From Achromobacter pestifer (GTDB taxonomy: Bacteria > Pseudomonadota > Gammaproteobacteria > Burkholderiales > Burkholderiaceae_B): DNA of 64,000 nucleotides. Both the position numbers and the translations under genes were made by a program. Where the stretch lies: the NCBI RefSeq assembly GCF_013267355.1, contig NZ_CP053985.1:4588001-4652000 (forward strand), read 5' to 3'. This document shows, piece after piece, positions 27,561 to 36,072 of this stretch. Below the pieces are notes generated by a model that saw nothing but the letters and a program-made list of their open reading frames with translations, was not told where the DNA came from and made no database searches. Position 1 is the stretch's first letter; each line of letters begins with the position of its first letter.

Positions 27561-27649
27561 TGTCAGTCTCCTTGTGCTGTTTTAGTGACGCGAACCGCGT
27601 CCAGGCGGCAGCTCCCTCTGCGCGGAGAGCTTGGCCGTCCGATGAAACC

Positions 27650-28126
27650 TCAGGGCCTGCCGGCCAGCATGCGCGTGGCCGTGTAGGCCATCACCGGCTT
27701 GCCGTGCTGGTTGCGTACTTCGATGGCGGACGTGACCACCGCCCGGTTGTGCTGCGAGGTGGGGCGTACGCCTGTGACTTCGATTTCGGCCCAGATGGTG
27801 TCGCCCGCGACCACGGGCGCCAGCATTTTCTTGTGGACTTCCAGCAGCGCCAGGCCGGTGCCTTGCACCATGCCCTGCATGATCAGTCCCTCGATCAGGC
27901 CGTAGGTCAGTGCGCCGGGGGCGGGGCGGCCCTGGATCGCGCCGTGGCCATAGGTGGCGTCGATGAAGATCGTCTCCAGCATGCCGGTCACGCTGATGAA
28001 GTTGACGATGTCGGTCTCGGTCACCGTGCGGCGGAACGTCTGAAAGCGCTGGCCCACGGCCAGGTCCTGCCAGTAGTAGCCCTGGCCAAGCTGCGTGATG
28101 TCGGCGGCGTTGCGGTCTGCGGTCAT
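27650..28126 (-). CDS. MaoC-like hotdog protein lacking the usual catalytic dyad
   Basis: A 158-residue single-hotdog protein of the MaoC family. Where active (R)-hydratases have Gly-Asp-x-Asn-Pro-x-His, this protein reads Gly-Met-Leu-Glu-Thr-Ile-Phe (48-54), so both Asp and His are replaced. It may use other residues or act as a non-hydratase partner. The start overlaps the CoA-transferase stop as ATGA, tying it to that enzyme; the frame also runs upstream as a shadow of that gene. A CoA-transferase with a MaoC protein suggests activation and hydration of an unsaturated acid, by inference. Confidence 0.82.
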   Translation of the reverse strand: MTADRNAADITQLGQGYYWQDLAVGQRFQTFRRTVTETDIVNFISVTGMLETIFIDATYGHGAIQGRPAPGALTYGLIEGLIMQGMVQGTGLALLEVHKKMLAPVVAGDTIWAEIEVTGVRPTSQHNRAVVTSAIEVRNQHGKPVMAYTATRMLAGRP

Positions 28127-29370
28127 GCGGAGTCCTTGCGATTGACTAGGGTTGGGGAATGCGCGTCGCGGGCGGCGCCCGATTCCAGAAGCGCTGAGAT
28201 CAGGGCCTCGTCCAGGCCGGCCTGGCGCAGCACGTCCAGCGTGTGCTCGCCCAGGCGCGGCGGCATCTCGGCCGGCACCTGGGAATGCTGCAGGCGCACG
28301 GGGTTGCGGGGAAAGCGGTAGCGGCTGCCCGAGGCGCTTTGCAGCGGCGTGAAGAAGTCCACGCTTTGCAGATGCGGGTCGGCTTCCAGGTCCTGCAGGC
28401 GGTTGACCGGCGCGGCGGGGATTTCCAGGCGTGCGCACAGCGCCAGCCAGTAGGCGGTATCGCGCCCCGCCACGATGCCGGCCTGCAGTTCGTACAGCGT
28501 TTCGATGTGCCGCGTGCGCGACGCGATGTCGGCAAAGCGCGCATCCTGCGCCAGATCGCGGCGCTCCGCGGCGATGAAGAAGTCGCGCCAATGGGCATCG
28601 GTGTAGGGCATCAGGCAGACATGGCCATCGGCGGTCTTGCAGGGCTTGCGCCAGGGCGTCAGCACGCGCGGATAGCCGGCCTCGCCGGGCTCGTCGGCCA
28701 GGTGCCTGCCGTAGTAATGCTCGACCAGCGCGTAGGACGCCATGCTCTCGAACATGGGCACTTCCAGCTGCTGGCCCGCGCCGGTGCGCTCGCGCTGGAA
28801 CAGGGCGGCCAGGATGGCGTGCGCCGCGATCAGGCCGCAGGTCTTGTCGGCGGCCACGGTGGGCAGGTAGCGCGGCGCGCCCGTCTGGCGGTCCACCAGG
28901 TCGGCCAGGCCCGACAGGCCCTGGATGATGTCGTCATACGCGGGCCGGCCGTCGTAGGCGCCGCCCGCGCCGAAGCCATACAAGCCGGCGTAGACCAGCC
29001 GCGGATTGCGCGCGCACAGCGTGTCCGGGCCGAGCCCCAACGCGGCCATCTTGGCCGGGCGCATGCTGTGCATCAGCACGTCGGCCTGGTCCGCCATCGT
29101 CAATAGCGCCTGCCGCGCCGCGGCCTGCTTCAGATCCAGGACGATGCTGCGCTTGTTGCGGTTCAGGCCCAGGAAGATGGCGGCCAGCCCGGGTTCCTGG
29201 GCCGGGCCGGTATGCCGCGTGGAGTCGCCCGCAGGCGCTTCCACCTTGATCACGTCGGCGCCATAGTCGGCGAGTATCTGTGACGCGTAGGGGCCGAACA
29301 CCACGGACGTCAGGTCCAGGATGCGCACGCCGCCCAAGGCGCTGGCTTGGGATGGGGGAGAAGCTGTCAT
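28123..29370 (-). CDS. CaiB/BaiF class III CoA-transferase
   Basis: A 415-residue family III CoA-transferase that should move CoA between carboxylic acids. The N-terminal Gly-Gly-Val-Arg-Ile-Leu-Asp-Leu-Thr and Leu-Ala-Asp-Tyr-Gly-Ala-Asp-Val-Ile-Lys-Val-Glu motifs, the Asn-Arg-Asn-Lys-Arg-Ser segment and Ala-Tyr-Asp-Asp-Ile-Ile-Gln-Gly are standard. I prefer the ATG at 29370, which has AGGA upstream; another ATG at 29397 adds nine residues. The stop overlaps the MaoC gene. A LysR gene is divergent across 71 nt. Confidence 0.9.
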   Translation of the reverse strand: MTASPPSQASALGGVRILDLTSVVFGPYASQILADYGADVIKVEAPAGDSTRHTGPAQEPGLAAIFLGLNRNKRSIVLDLKQAAARQALLTMADQADVLMHSMRPAKMAALGLGPDTLCARNPRLVYAGLYGFGAGGAYDGRPAYDDIIQGLSGLADLVDRQTGAPRYLPTVAADKTCGLIAAHAILAALFQRERTGAGQQLEVPMFESMASYALVEHYYGRHLADEPGEAGYPRVLTPWRKPCKTADGHVCLMPYTDAHWRDFFIAAERRDLAQDARFADIASRTRHIETLYELQAGIVAGRDTAYWLALCARLEIPAAPVNRLQDLEADPHLQSVDFFTPLQSASGSRYRFPRNPVRLQHSQVPAEMPPRLGEHTLDVLRQAGLDEALISALLESGAARDAHSPTLVNRKDSA

Positions 29371-29402
29371 GGCGGGAATCCTATCGGCCAGCCGCATACA
29401 CG

Positions 29403-29410
29403 TCTAATAT
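29403..29410. promoter_or_regulatory. TCTAATAT half-site in the LysR/CoA-transferase divergent promoter
   Basis: An 8-bp sequence identical to one half plus centre of the perfect palindrome TCTAATATTAGA found upstream of the paralogous LysR gene at 57240-58157. It lies in the 71-nt divergent region where autoregulation would act. Confidence 0.35.
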
Positions 29411-29441
29411 GGCTTGGGTATTGGGCGATATGGAATTTGTT

Positions 29442-30338
29442 ATGGCTATCGATTTGCGGCAGCTCCGGCAGTTCGTCACCATTGCGGAGCTGGGCAGCTA
29501 TCGGCGGGCCGCCGACACCCTGCACATTGCGCAACCGGCACTGTCGGTCTCGATCCAGAAGCTGGAGCATGCGGTGGGCGTGCCGCTGCTGGTGCGCGGC
29601 GCCAAGGGCGTGACGCCGACTCCCGCGGGCCTGGCGCTGATGGCGGATGCCCGGCGCGCGCTGTTCCACGCCGACCAGGCGCGCCAGGCCGCTCGCCGCG
29701 TGGCGCTGGGCGAGTGGGGCACGCTGCGGCTGGGCTTTGTCGGCTCGGCGACCTACATGTTGCTGCCGCGCTGCCTGCCGGTGTTCCGCGCGCAGTATCC
29801 GGACGTGCAGCTGGACCTGCGCGAGGACAGTACGGTAGGCCTGGTCGCGATGCTGCGCGCCAACGACATCGACGCCGGACTGGTGCGCGGTCCCCTGGCG
29901 GAAGACGCGGCGCTGGATTCCTGGGTGGTGGAGCGCGACGACCTGATCCTGGCGGTGCCCGCGGGGCATGCGCTGGCCGCGGGCGGGCCGGTGGGCCTGG
30001 AGCGGGCCCGCGCCGAGAACTTCGTGCTGTATTCGCCGTTGAAGGTGCCGGGCCTGCACGGCGTGGCGCAGGCGTTATGCCTCAAGGCGGGATTTTCGCC
30101 GCGCATCAGCCAGGAGGCGATACAGGTGCAGACGCTGATCAGCCTGGTGGCCAGCGGCATGGGGCTGGCGCTGGTGCCGGGCGTGACGCGCGCCTACTCC
30201 ACCCCGCACGTGGCCTTCGTGCCGCTGACCGACCCCGATGCGCATGATGCGCTGTCGCTGTCGCTGGTGACGCATCGCGACACCTCCTGCGCATCGGTGC
30301 TGCGCCTGCGCGACTGCATGCTGCGTCCCGCCAGCTGA
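29442..30338 (+). CDS. LysR-family transcriptional regulator
   Basis: A 298-residue LysR protein. The N-terminal helix-turn-helix has Ser-Tyr-Arg-Arg-Ala-Ala-Asp-Thr-Leu-His-Ile-Ala-Gln-Pro-Ala-Leu-Ser. The effector domain has Gly-Phe-Val-Gly-Ser-Ala-Thr-Tyr and Ile-Ser-Gln-Glu-Ala-Ile-Gln-Val-Gln-Thr, also found in the regulator at 57240-58157, so the two are paralogues. The ATG at 29442 gives the usual Met-x-Ile-Asp-Leu-Arg-Gln-Leu; an ATG four codons upstream is possible. It probably controls the divergent CoA-transferase/MaoC/Bug operon. Confidence 0.9.
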   Translation: MAIDLRQLRQFVTIAELGSYRRAADTLHIAQPALSVSIQKLEHAVGVPLLVRGAKGVTPTPAGLALMADARRALFHADQARQAARRVALGEWGTLRLGFVGSATYMLLPRCLPVFRAQYPDVQLDLREDSTVGLVAMLRANDIDAGLVRGPLAEDAALDSWVVERDDLILAVPAGHALAAGGPVGLERARAENFVLYSPLKVPGLHGVAQALCLKAGFSPRISQEAIQVQTLISLVASGMGLALVPGVTRAYSTPHVAFVPLTDPDAHDALSLSLVTHRDTSCASVLRLRDCMLRPAS

Positions 30339-30346
30339 AGGCGCGG

Positions 30347-31336
30347 CTAGGGCTTCAGGCCCAGCTCGGCCACGAATTTCTTTTCTTCCGCCACCTGCCG
30401 GATCGCGAAGTCGGTATAGGCGGCGCTGTCCATCAGCATGTGCGGCTGGTCGGCGGTTTCCAGCGCACGGTTGTATTCCGGGTCGCGGGACGCGCGGTGG
30501 AAGGCCTGCTGCAAGGCGCGTGTGATGTCGGGATCCATGCCCTTAGGTCCGGCGATGCCGACCGGGTTGGCGGTGACGATGGGATAGCCCAGTTCCGTCA
30601 GCGTGGGCACGTCGGGCACGCGCTTGGCGCGGGTTTCTCCCAGTACCGCCAGCAGGCGGGCCTTGCCGGTGTCTATCATCGGTCCCCAGCCCGCGTCCGA
30701 GATCATCTGGATGTGGCCGCCCAGGAGCGCGGTGGTCTCTTCGGCCGCGCCCTTGTAGGGGATGAAGTTGAAGCGGGTGTTCGTCAGGCGCGACAGGCGT
30801 TCGATCGCGATGCGTCCCGAGCCGCCGGTGCCGGTGCCGCCGTAGCTGATCTTGTCGGGATGGGCGCGAGCGTCTGCCAGCAGCTCGTCCAGCGTGCGCC
30901 AGGGCGCGTCCTCGCGCACCACGATGGCGTAGGAGTAAGCCGTCATGCACGCGACGTAGGTGAAGTCCTTGAGCGGGTCGTAGTTGACCTGCTGCAGGAA
31001 GGGGTAGCGGAACAGCGTGCCCACCACCACCGACACCGTGTACCCGTCCGGCGCGGCGGAATGCGCCATGGCCGCGGGACCCAGCGTGCCGCCCGCGCCT
31101 GGCCGGTTGGCGATGACGACCGCCTGCCCCAGCTCGCGCGAGGCCGCGACCGCCAGCGCGCGCATCTGGGTGTCCGTCGCGCCGCCTGCCGGAAACGGCA
31201 CGATGAGCGTGACGGGGCGGGTTGGAAAGCCGGCAGCGCCGGCTATGCGCGGCAAGGCCAGCGCGGCGGGCAGGGCCGCGCCCAGCTTGAGCAGGCTGCG
31301 GCGTCGGGGCGAAAGGCTGCGATGAGGATCGATCAT
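30347..31336 (-). CDS. Bug-family periplasmic receptor with Tat-like signal
   Basis: A 329-residue TctC-type receptor. The N-terminus has Ser-Pro-Arg-Arg-Arg-Ser-Leu-Leu-Lys-Leu before a hydrophobic core, resembling a twin-arginine signal, with cleavage likely after Ala-Gly-Ala. Mature motifs are Ile-Val-Pro-Phe-Pro-Ala-Gly-Gly-Ala-Thr-Asp and Pro-Gly-Ala-Gly-Gly-Thr-Leu-Gly. It lies 58 nt downstream of an internally deleted CoA-transferase on the same strand, so its original enzymatic partner seems to have been lost. Confidence 0.9.
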   Translation of the reverse strand: MIDPHRSLSPRRRSLLKLGAALPAALALPRIAGAAGFPTRPVTLIVPFPAGGATDTQMRALAVAASRELGQAVVIANRPGAGGTLGPAAMAHSAAPDGYTVSVVVGTLFRYPFLQQVNYDPLKDFTYVACMTAYSYAIVVREDAPWRTLDELLADARAHPDKISYGGTGTGGSGRIAIERLSRLTNTRFNFIPYKGAAEETTALLGGHIQMISDAGWGPMIDTGKARLLAVLGETRAKRVPDVPTLTELGYPIVTANPVGIAGPKGMDPDITRALQQAFHRASRDPEYNRALETADQPHMLMDSAAYTDFAIRQVAEEKKFVAELGLKP

Positions 31337-31394
31337 GATTGTCTCCGTCCTGGTTATGGTCGCTGGGAAGGTCGGGCGGGCTGGCCGTATGTGC

Positions 31395-31577
31395 CTACAG
31401 CGCGATGCCGCGCCCGATCAGGCTGGCGACGTCCGGCTCGCTGTAGCCGGCCTCGCGCAGGATCTGATCAGTGTGATCGCCGGGCAGCAGCCGCGACAGG
31501 TCCAGGATTCTGACGCCTGCGAGCGGGGCGGTGTTCGGTGTATCCAAAGAGGGACTCCCGTAAATACGAAGTGGCAT
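31395..31577 (-). pseudogene. CoA-transferase remnant with internal deletion
   Basis: This 60-codon frame reads like the N-terminus of a CaiB/BaiF enzyme (Ala-Pro-Leu-Ala-Gly-Val-Arg-Ile-Leu-Asp-Leu-Ser-Arg-Leu-Leu-Pro-Gly). It then runs directly into a typical C-terminus (Asp-His-Thr-Asp-Gln-Ile-Leu-Arg-Glu-Ala-Gly-Tyr). About 350 middle residues of the usual ~400 are missing and the frame is kept across the join. It is therefore an in-frame internal-deletion relic. The Bug receptor downstream fits the common CoA-transferase/Bug pair. Confidence 0.8.
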
Positions 31578-31737
31578 GCCTACCTGAGGCTCGCGCCAGT
31601 CTAGGCGCGGCTTTCCGGCCGACCAATGGCGGATTCGCTGATTGCGCTTGGCGAGAATGCTCACGCCGGCCATTCCTGCGAGCGCAGGCTTTGGCTACCA
31701 TCGATGCATCGGCGTACGCCAGCCGCTGGATTTCCTC

Positions 31738-32787
31738 ATGACCCATCACACCATCGCCGTGGGGCATATCGCCCAGATCCTGCAAGGCGCGCGCAGCCGG
31801 GGCGTGGACGTGGACCGTGTCCTGATGCGCGCCGGCGTGCCGCCGTCCCTGCTGCAGGCGCCGATGGCTCGGGTATCGCAGGCGCAGCTCGCGCAGATCA
31901 TGCGGACGTTGCGCCGCGCCACCCGGGACGACTTCCTGGGCATGGGCCAGCATGCCGTTCCCATGGGGGCGTTCGACCAGGCCTGCCGGCTTGCGCTGCG
32001 GGAAGGCACGGTGGGGCAGGCGCTGCGCGTGGCGTTCCGCCACTACCACGGCGTGCTGCGGGATTTCACCGCTCGCCTCTGCGTGAGCGGCGAGCGCGCC
32101 CACGTCGTGCTCGATTCGCGCGGTCCCAGCAGCTGCGCGCGCTGGTATGGCGAACGCACCTTCCTGCTCTTCACGCTGGGTGTGGCCAACTGGCTGGCGG
32201 CGCGGCGCATTCCCATCCTGGGCGTGGACTACAGCAGCGGCGCCCGCAGCGCCGATGCGCACAGGCTGTTCTACGCGCCGGTGCGCTATGGCCAGCCCGT
32301 GACGGGCCTGTGGCTGGAGTCGCGCTGGCTGGCCTTGCCCGTGGTGCAGAACGAACAGACACTCGAGCCGTTCTTGGCCAACGCGCCGTTCGACCTGCTG
32401 GTGAAATACCAGGACCGAACCACCCTGACCGACCGCATCCGCCGCCTGTTGCGCAACGATCTATCCAAGGAGTTGCCGTCGCTGGTCCAGGTCAGCGCGC
32501 AGCTGGCGATGACGCCGCAGACGCTGCGGCGGCATCTGCGCGAAGAGGGGCAGGGCTTCCAGGCCCTGAAGGACGACCTGCGGCGCGACGCCGCCGTCGA
32601 ATACCTGGGTCGGCAGGATCTGTCCTTGATGGACATCGCCGAGCGCCTGGGTTTTTCCGAACCCAGCACCTTCCACCGCGCTTTCAAGAAATGGACCGGT
32701 GTGTCGCCGGGCGAGTACCGCCGCAACCGCCTGGTCTGCGGCCCGGCGGGCCGGCAAGCCGCTGACACTTTTCGCCTATCGGTTTGA
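31738..32787 (+). CDS. AraC-family transcriptional regulator
   Basis: A 349-residue regulator. Residues 1 to about 240 are the long N-terminal sensing domain of the OruR/ArgR-like AraC group. The C-terminal HTH_18 unit (about 255-340) has the two helix-turn-helices Leu-Ala-Met-Thr-Pro-Gln-Thr-Leu-Arg-Arg and Ile-Ala-Glu-Arg-Leu-Gly-Phe-Ser-Glu-Pro-Ser. The ATG at 31738 was chosen because the earlier open frame has no ribosome site and falls in the divergent promoter region. It precedes the ligase-thiolase-MaoC-SDR operon by 107 nt and is the likely activator of it. Confidence 0.88.
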   Translation: MTHHTIAVGHIAQILQGARSRGVDVDRVLMRAGVPPSLLQAPMARVSQAQLAQIMRTLRRATRDDFLGMGQHAVPMGAFDQACRLALREGTVGQALRVAFRHYHGVLRDFTARLCVSGERAHVVLDSRGPSSCARWYGERTFLLFTLGVANWLAARRIPILGVDYSSGARSADAHRLFYAPVRYGQPVTGLWLESRWLALPVVQNEQTLEPFLANAPFDLLVKYQDRTTLTDRIRRLLRNDLSKELPSLVQVSAQLAMTPQTLRRHLREEGQGFQALKDDLRRDAAVEYLGRQDLSLMDIAERLGFSEPSTFHRAFKKWTGVSPGEYRRNRLVCGPAGRQAADTFRLSV

Positions 32788-32894
32788 CGCCTGCGGCCAT
32801 TGCCGCGATCCGGCCCCCAGGGAGAAGCTAGGGGCTCGGCGACGAACGCCCGCTGTTCCGCGCAAGGAGCACGGCGCCGCAGGAGACGAGCACC

Positions 32895-34427
32895 ATGTAC
32901 CTGACACAAGGCCTGCATCGCGCATGCCGGCTGCACCCCGGCAAGATTGCGCTGCACGAAGGCGCGAGGCGCTGGACCTATGCCGCGCTGATCGATTGGA
33001 CCGCCCGCAAGGCCGCGGTATTGCGCGGCCATGGCGTGCTGCCGGGCGATCGCGTGGCGTTATGGGGCGCCAACGGGGCGGACCATGTGTCGTGGATCCT
33101 GGCGTGCTGGTGGCTGGGGGCGGCGGTGCTGCCGCTGAACACGCGCTGGAGTGGCGGGGAGCTTGCGCGGGCGCTGGCTGACTGCAGCCCGCGCCTGCTG
33201 CTGGTGGACGAGACCATGGCGCCGCGCATGGCCGATGTGGACATTCCTGCCGGCACGGCGCCGCTGTCCGCTGAAGTGTTGGAAGCGCACGCCGCCGTGG
33301 CTGCGCCGTTGGAGGATGTCCGCGCGGGCGGCGACGCGCTGGCCGCGGTCCTCTTTACCGGTGGCACGACCGGCGCGCCCAAGGGCGCCATGCTGACGCA
33401 CGCGAATCTCTGGAGCGCCGCGGTGGCCAGGATGGCCAGCGTTTCTACTCCGCCCGAGAGCCGCACCCTGCTGGTCGCGCCGCTATTCCATGTCGCCGGA
33501 TTGGGACGATTGATCGGACAGTTTGTCGCGGGCGCCTCGGTGGTGTCGCAACGCGGCTTCCAGCCCCGTGCGGTGCTGCAGGCCCTGCAGGACGACGGCA
33601 TAAGCGAGGTGCTGCTGGTGCCCAGCATGATTCAGATGCTGCTGGACGAGCCCGGGTTCGCGCAGTATCGGCTGGACGGCGTGCGGCGCGTGATCTGGGG
33701 TGCATCGCCCATTTCCCGGGCTTTGCTCGACCGCGCGCTGGCGGCCTTTCCCCAAGCGGAATTCGTGCATGCCTACGGCATGACCGAAACCGCCGCCACC
33801 GTCGCCATCAATGCAGAGGTGCGCCAAGGCGGTGTGCGCGCCGAATCGGCGGGAAGGCCCGCGGTGGGCGTCGAAACCTGCATACTCGCGCCCGATGGCA
33901 GCGAGGCGGCGCCGGGCGTGGTCGGCGAATTGGCGGTGCGCGGACCCATGGTGATGCGGGGTTACTGGAACCGGCCCGAAGAAACGCGCCGCGCATTCGA
34001 CCGGGGCTGGCTGTTGACAGGCGACGCGGCCCGCCAGGACGAGGACGGGTATCTATACATCGTCGACCGGCTCAAGGACATGATCGTCAGCGGCGGCGAA
34101 AACGTCTACGGCGCCGAAGTGGAGGGCGTGCTGGCCCGCCATGCGCTGGTCGCGCGCTGCGCGGTCATCGGCGTGGCGCATGCGCGCTGGGGCGAGGCGG
34201 TGCATGCGGTGATCGTGCCGCGTCCCGGCATGGAAGCGGACGCGCACGCCCTGGACAGGCACTGCCGCCAGTGGCTCGCCGCCTACAAGTGTCCCAAGAC
34301 CTACGAATTCCTTGGCGAACTGCCCCTGTCGGCCGCGGGCAAGGTGCTGAAGTCCGTGCTGAGGCAAGACCACGAATCCAGGCGCGCGGCTATCGCCGCG
34401 CCCGCTCATCAGGAGAATCAGGCATGA
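32895..34427 (+). CDS. AMP-forming acyl-CoA ligase
   Basis: A 510-residue member of the ANL adenylating family. The phosphate-binding loop Phe-Thr-Gly-Gly-Thr-Thr-Gly-Ala-Pro-Lys-Gly is at 154-164, and Tyr-Gly-Met-Thr-Glu-Thr follows near 295. The hinge is Gly-Asp-Ala-Ala-Arg near 377, and the catalytic Lys lies in Ala-Ala-Gly-Lys-Val near 483. It should activate a carboxylic acid to its CoA ester, as the first step of the following beta-oxidation operon. A GGAGACGAGCACC site precedes the ATG. Its stop overlaps the thiolase start as ATGA. Confidence 0.9.
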   Translation: MYLTQGLHRACRLHPGKIALHEGARRWTYAALIDWTARKAAVLRGHGVLPGDRVALWGANGADHVSWILACWWLGAAVLPLNTRWSGGELARALADCSPRLLLVDETMAPRMADVDIPAGTAPLSAEVLEAHAAVAAPLEDVRAGGDALAAVLFTGGTTGAPKGAMLTHANLWSAAVARMASVSTPPESRTLLVAPLFHVAGLGRLIGQFVAGASVVSQRGFQPRAVLQALQDDGISEVLLVPSMIQMLLDEPGFAQYRLDGVRRVIWGASPISRALLDRALAAFPQAEFVHAYGMTETAATVAINAEVRQGGVRAESAGRPAVGVETCILAPDGSEAAPGVVGELAVRGPMVMRGYWNRPEETRRAFDRGWLLTGDAARQDEDGYLYIVDRLKDMIVSGGENVYGAEVEGVLARHALVARCAVIGVAHARWGEAVHAVIVPRPGMEADAHALDRHCRQWLAAYKCPKTYEFLGELPLSAAGKVLKSVLRQDHESRRAAIAAPAHQENQA

Positions 34428-35608
34428 ATCGGAAAGTATGGGTGGCAGGGGTCGGCATGATTCCTTTCAGCAAGCCCGGCGCCAGCGAGGCATACACCGT
34501 GATGGGCGCGAACGCCGTGCGCCAAGCCTTGCGTGACGCGGGACTGCAGTACGAAGCGGTCCAGCAAGCCTACGCGGGCTACGTCTACGGCGATTCGACC
34601 GCCGGCCAGGCCGTGGTCTACGGCGTGGGCTTGAGCGGCATCCCGGTGTTCAACGTCAACAACAATTGCGCCAGCGGTTCGTCAGCCTTGTTCCTGGCGC
34701 GCCAGGCGGTGGAAAGCGGCGCGGTGGAGTGCGCGCTGGCGGTAGGCTTCGAACAGATGGTGCCTGGAGCGCTGAAAGGCGTGTACGAGGACCGTCCATC
34801 GCCCTTGCAGGATTTTGTCTCGGCGATGAGCGAAATGCAGGGCTATGACACGGCCAAGCCGCGCGCCGCCCAGTTCTTCGGCGGCGCGGGCCGCGACTAC
34901 ATGAAGGAGCACGGCATCGGCGCCGACCTCTTCGCCCGCATCGCGGTCAAGGCGCGCCAGCATGCCGCGCGCAATCCCTACGCGGTGTTCCGCCAGCCAG
35001 TCACGCTGGACGAGGTGCTGGCCGCGCCCATGATCTTCGATCCGCTGACGCGCCTGCAATGTTGCCCGCCCACCTGCGGCGCGGCGGCGGCCATCCTGTG
35101 CTCGGACGAATTTGCGCGCCGCCATGGCCTGGCGCCCGCCGTCAGCATCGCCGCGCAGGCCATGACGACGGACATGCCATCCACCTTCGGCGCGGGCGAC
35201 ATGCGCAGGGTGGTGGGTTTTGATATGACGCGGGCCGCCGCCGACCAGGTCTATGAAGCGGCCGGCATCGGCCCCGACGATGTGGACGTGGTGGAGCTGC
35301 ACGACTGCTTCACCGCCAACGAGCTGATCACCTACGAGGGCTTGCGGCTGACGCCAGAGGGCGGCGCAGAGAAGTTCATCCTGGAGGGCGACAACACCTA
35401 CGGCGGCAAGGTCGTTACCAATCCGTCTGGCGGGCTGCTGTCCAAGGGCCACCCTCTGGGCGCGACAGGCCTGGCGCAGTGCGCCGAACTGGTGTGGCAG
35501 TTGCGCGGCCAGGCGGATCTGCGCCAGGTCGAGGGCGCCAGGCTGGCGCTGCAGCACAACCTGGGACTGGGCGGCGCCTGCGTGGTGACGCTGTACCAGG
35601 CCGCCTGA
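34424..35608 (+). CDS. SCP-x/lipid-transfer-type thiolase
   Basis: A 394-residue thiolase of the sterol-carrier-protein-x group. The nucleophile is Cys82 in Asn-Asn-Asn-Cys-Ala-Ser-Gly-Ser-Ser. A His-Asp-Cys-Phe motif and Ser-Lys-Gly-His-Pro-Leu-Gly-Ala-Thr-Gly complete the site. It probably cleaves a 3-ketoacyl-CoA, possibly branched or cyclic. The ATG at 34424 overlaps the ligase stop (ATGA); the upstream extension is a shadow. A MaoC pair follows, as in steroid side-chain clusters. Confidence 0.9.
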   Translation: MNRKVWVAGVGMIPFSKPGASEAYTVMGANAVRQALRDAGLQYEAVQQAYAGYVYGDSTAGQAVVYGVGLSGIPVFNVNNNCASGSSALFLARQAVESGAVECALAVGFEQMVPGALKGVYEDRPSPLQDFVSAMSEMQGYDTAKPRAAQFFGGAGRDYMKEHGIGADLFARIAVKARQHAARNPYAVFRQPVTLDEVLAAPMIFDPLTRLQCCPPTCGAAAAILCSDEFARRHGLAPAVSIAAQAMTTDMPSTFGAGDMRRVVGFDMTRAAADQVYEAAGIGPDDVDVVELHDCFTANELITYEGLRLTPEGGAEKFILEGDNTYGGKVVTNPSGGLLSKGHPLGATGLAQCAELVWQLRGQADLRQVEGARLALQHNLGLGGACVVTLYQAA

Positions 35609-35618
35609 GGAGAACGCC

Positions 35619-36062
35619 ATGCTGGACACCAGCCATATCGGCGCCGCCTTGCCGGCGTTCAACGCGACCGTGGAGGCAGGCCGCCTGCGCTTCTTCGCCA
35701 AGGCCACCGGCCAGGACGACCCGGTCTACACCGACGAGGCCGCCGCGCGCGCAGCCGGACACCCTGGACTGCCGGTGCCGCCGACCTTCTTCTTCTGCCT
35801 GGAGATGGACAGCCCGCGGCCCGCTGCCATGCGTGAACTGCTGGGCATCGACATTGCGCGGGTGCTGCACGGCGAACAGGGCTTCGTCTATCACGCCATG
35901 GCGCATGCAGGCGACGAATTGCGTTTCGAACCGCGCATCGCCGACATCTACGCCAAGAAGGGCGGCGCCTTGGAGTTCGTGGTGCGCGAAACCCGGGTGA
36001 CCGACGCCGCCGGGCGCCTGGTCGCCGAACTGCGCGCGACCACCGTCGTGCGCAATGCCTGA
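35619..36062 (+). CDS. MaoC-like dehydratase subunit, FAS1-type N-terminal hotdog
   Basis: A 147-residue hotdog protein of the FAS1-like dehydratase N-domain group. The segment Ala-Thr-Gly-Gln-Asp-Asp-Pro-Val-Tyr (29-37) lacks the catalytic His, and Leu-Pro-Val-Pro-Pro-Thr-Phe follows. It resembles the non-catalytic half of a two-hotdog hydratase. The catalytic half is encoded by the next gene, 10 nt away, so a heterodimer like ChsH1-ChsH2 is likely, by inference from gene order. Confidence 0.85.
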   Translation: MLDTSHIGAALPAFNATVEAGRLRFFAKATGQDDPVYTDEAAARAAGHPGLPVPPTFFFCLEMDSPRPAAMRELLGIDIARVLHGEQGFVYHAMAHAGDELRFEPRIADIYAKKGGALEFVVRETRVTDAAGRLVAELRATTVVRNA

Positions 36063-36072
36063 GGAGACCGGG

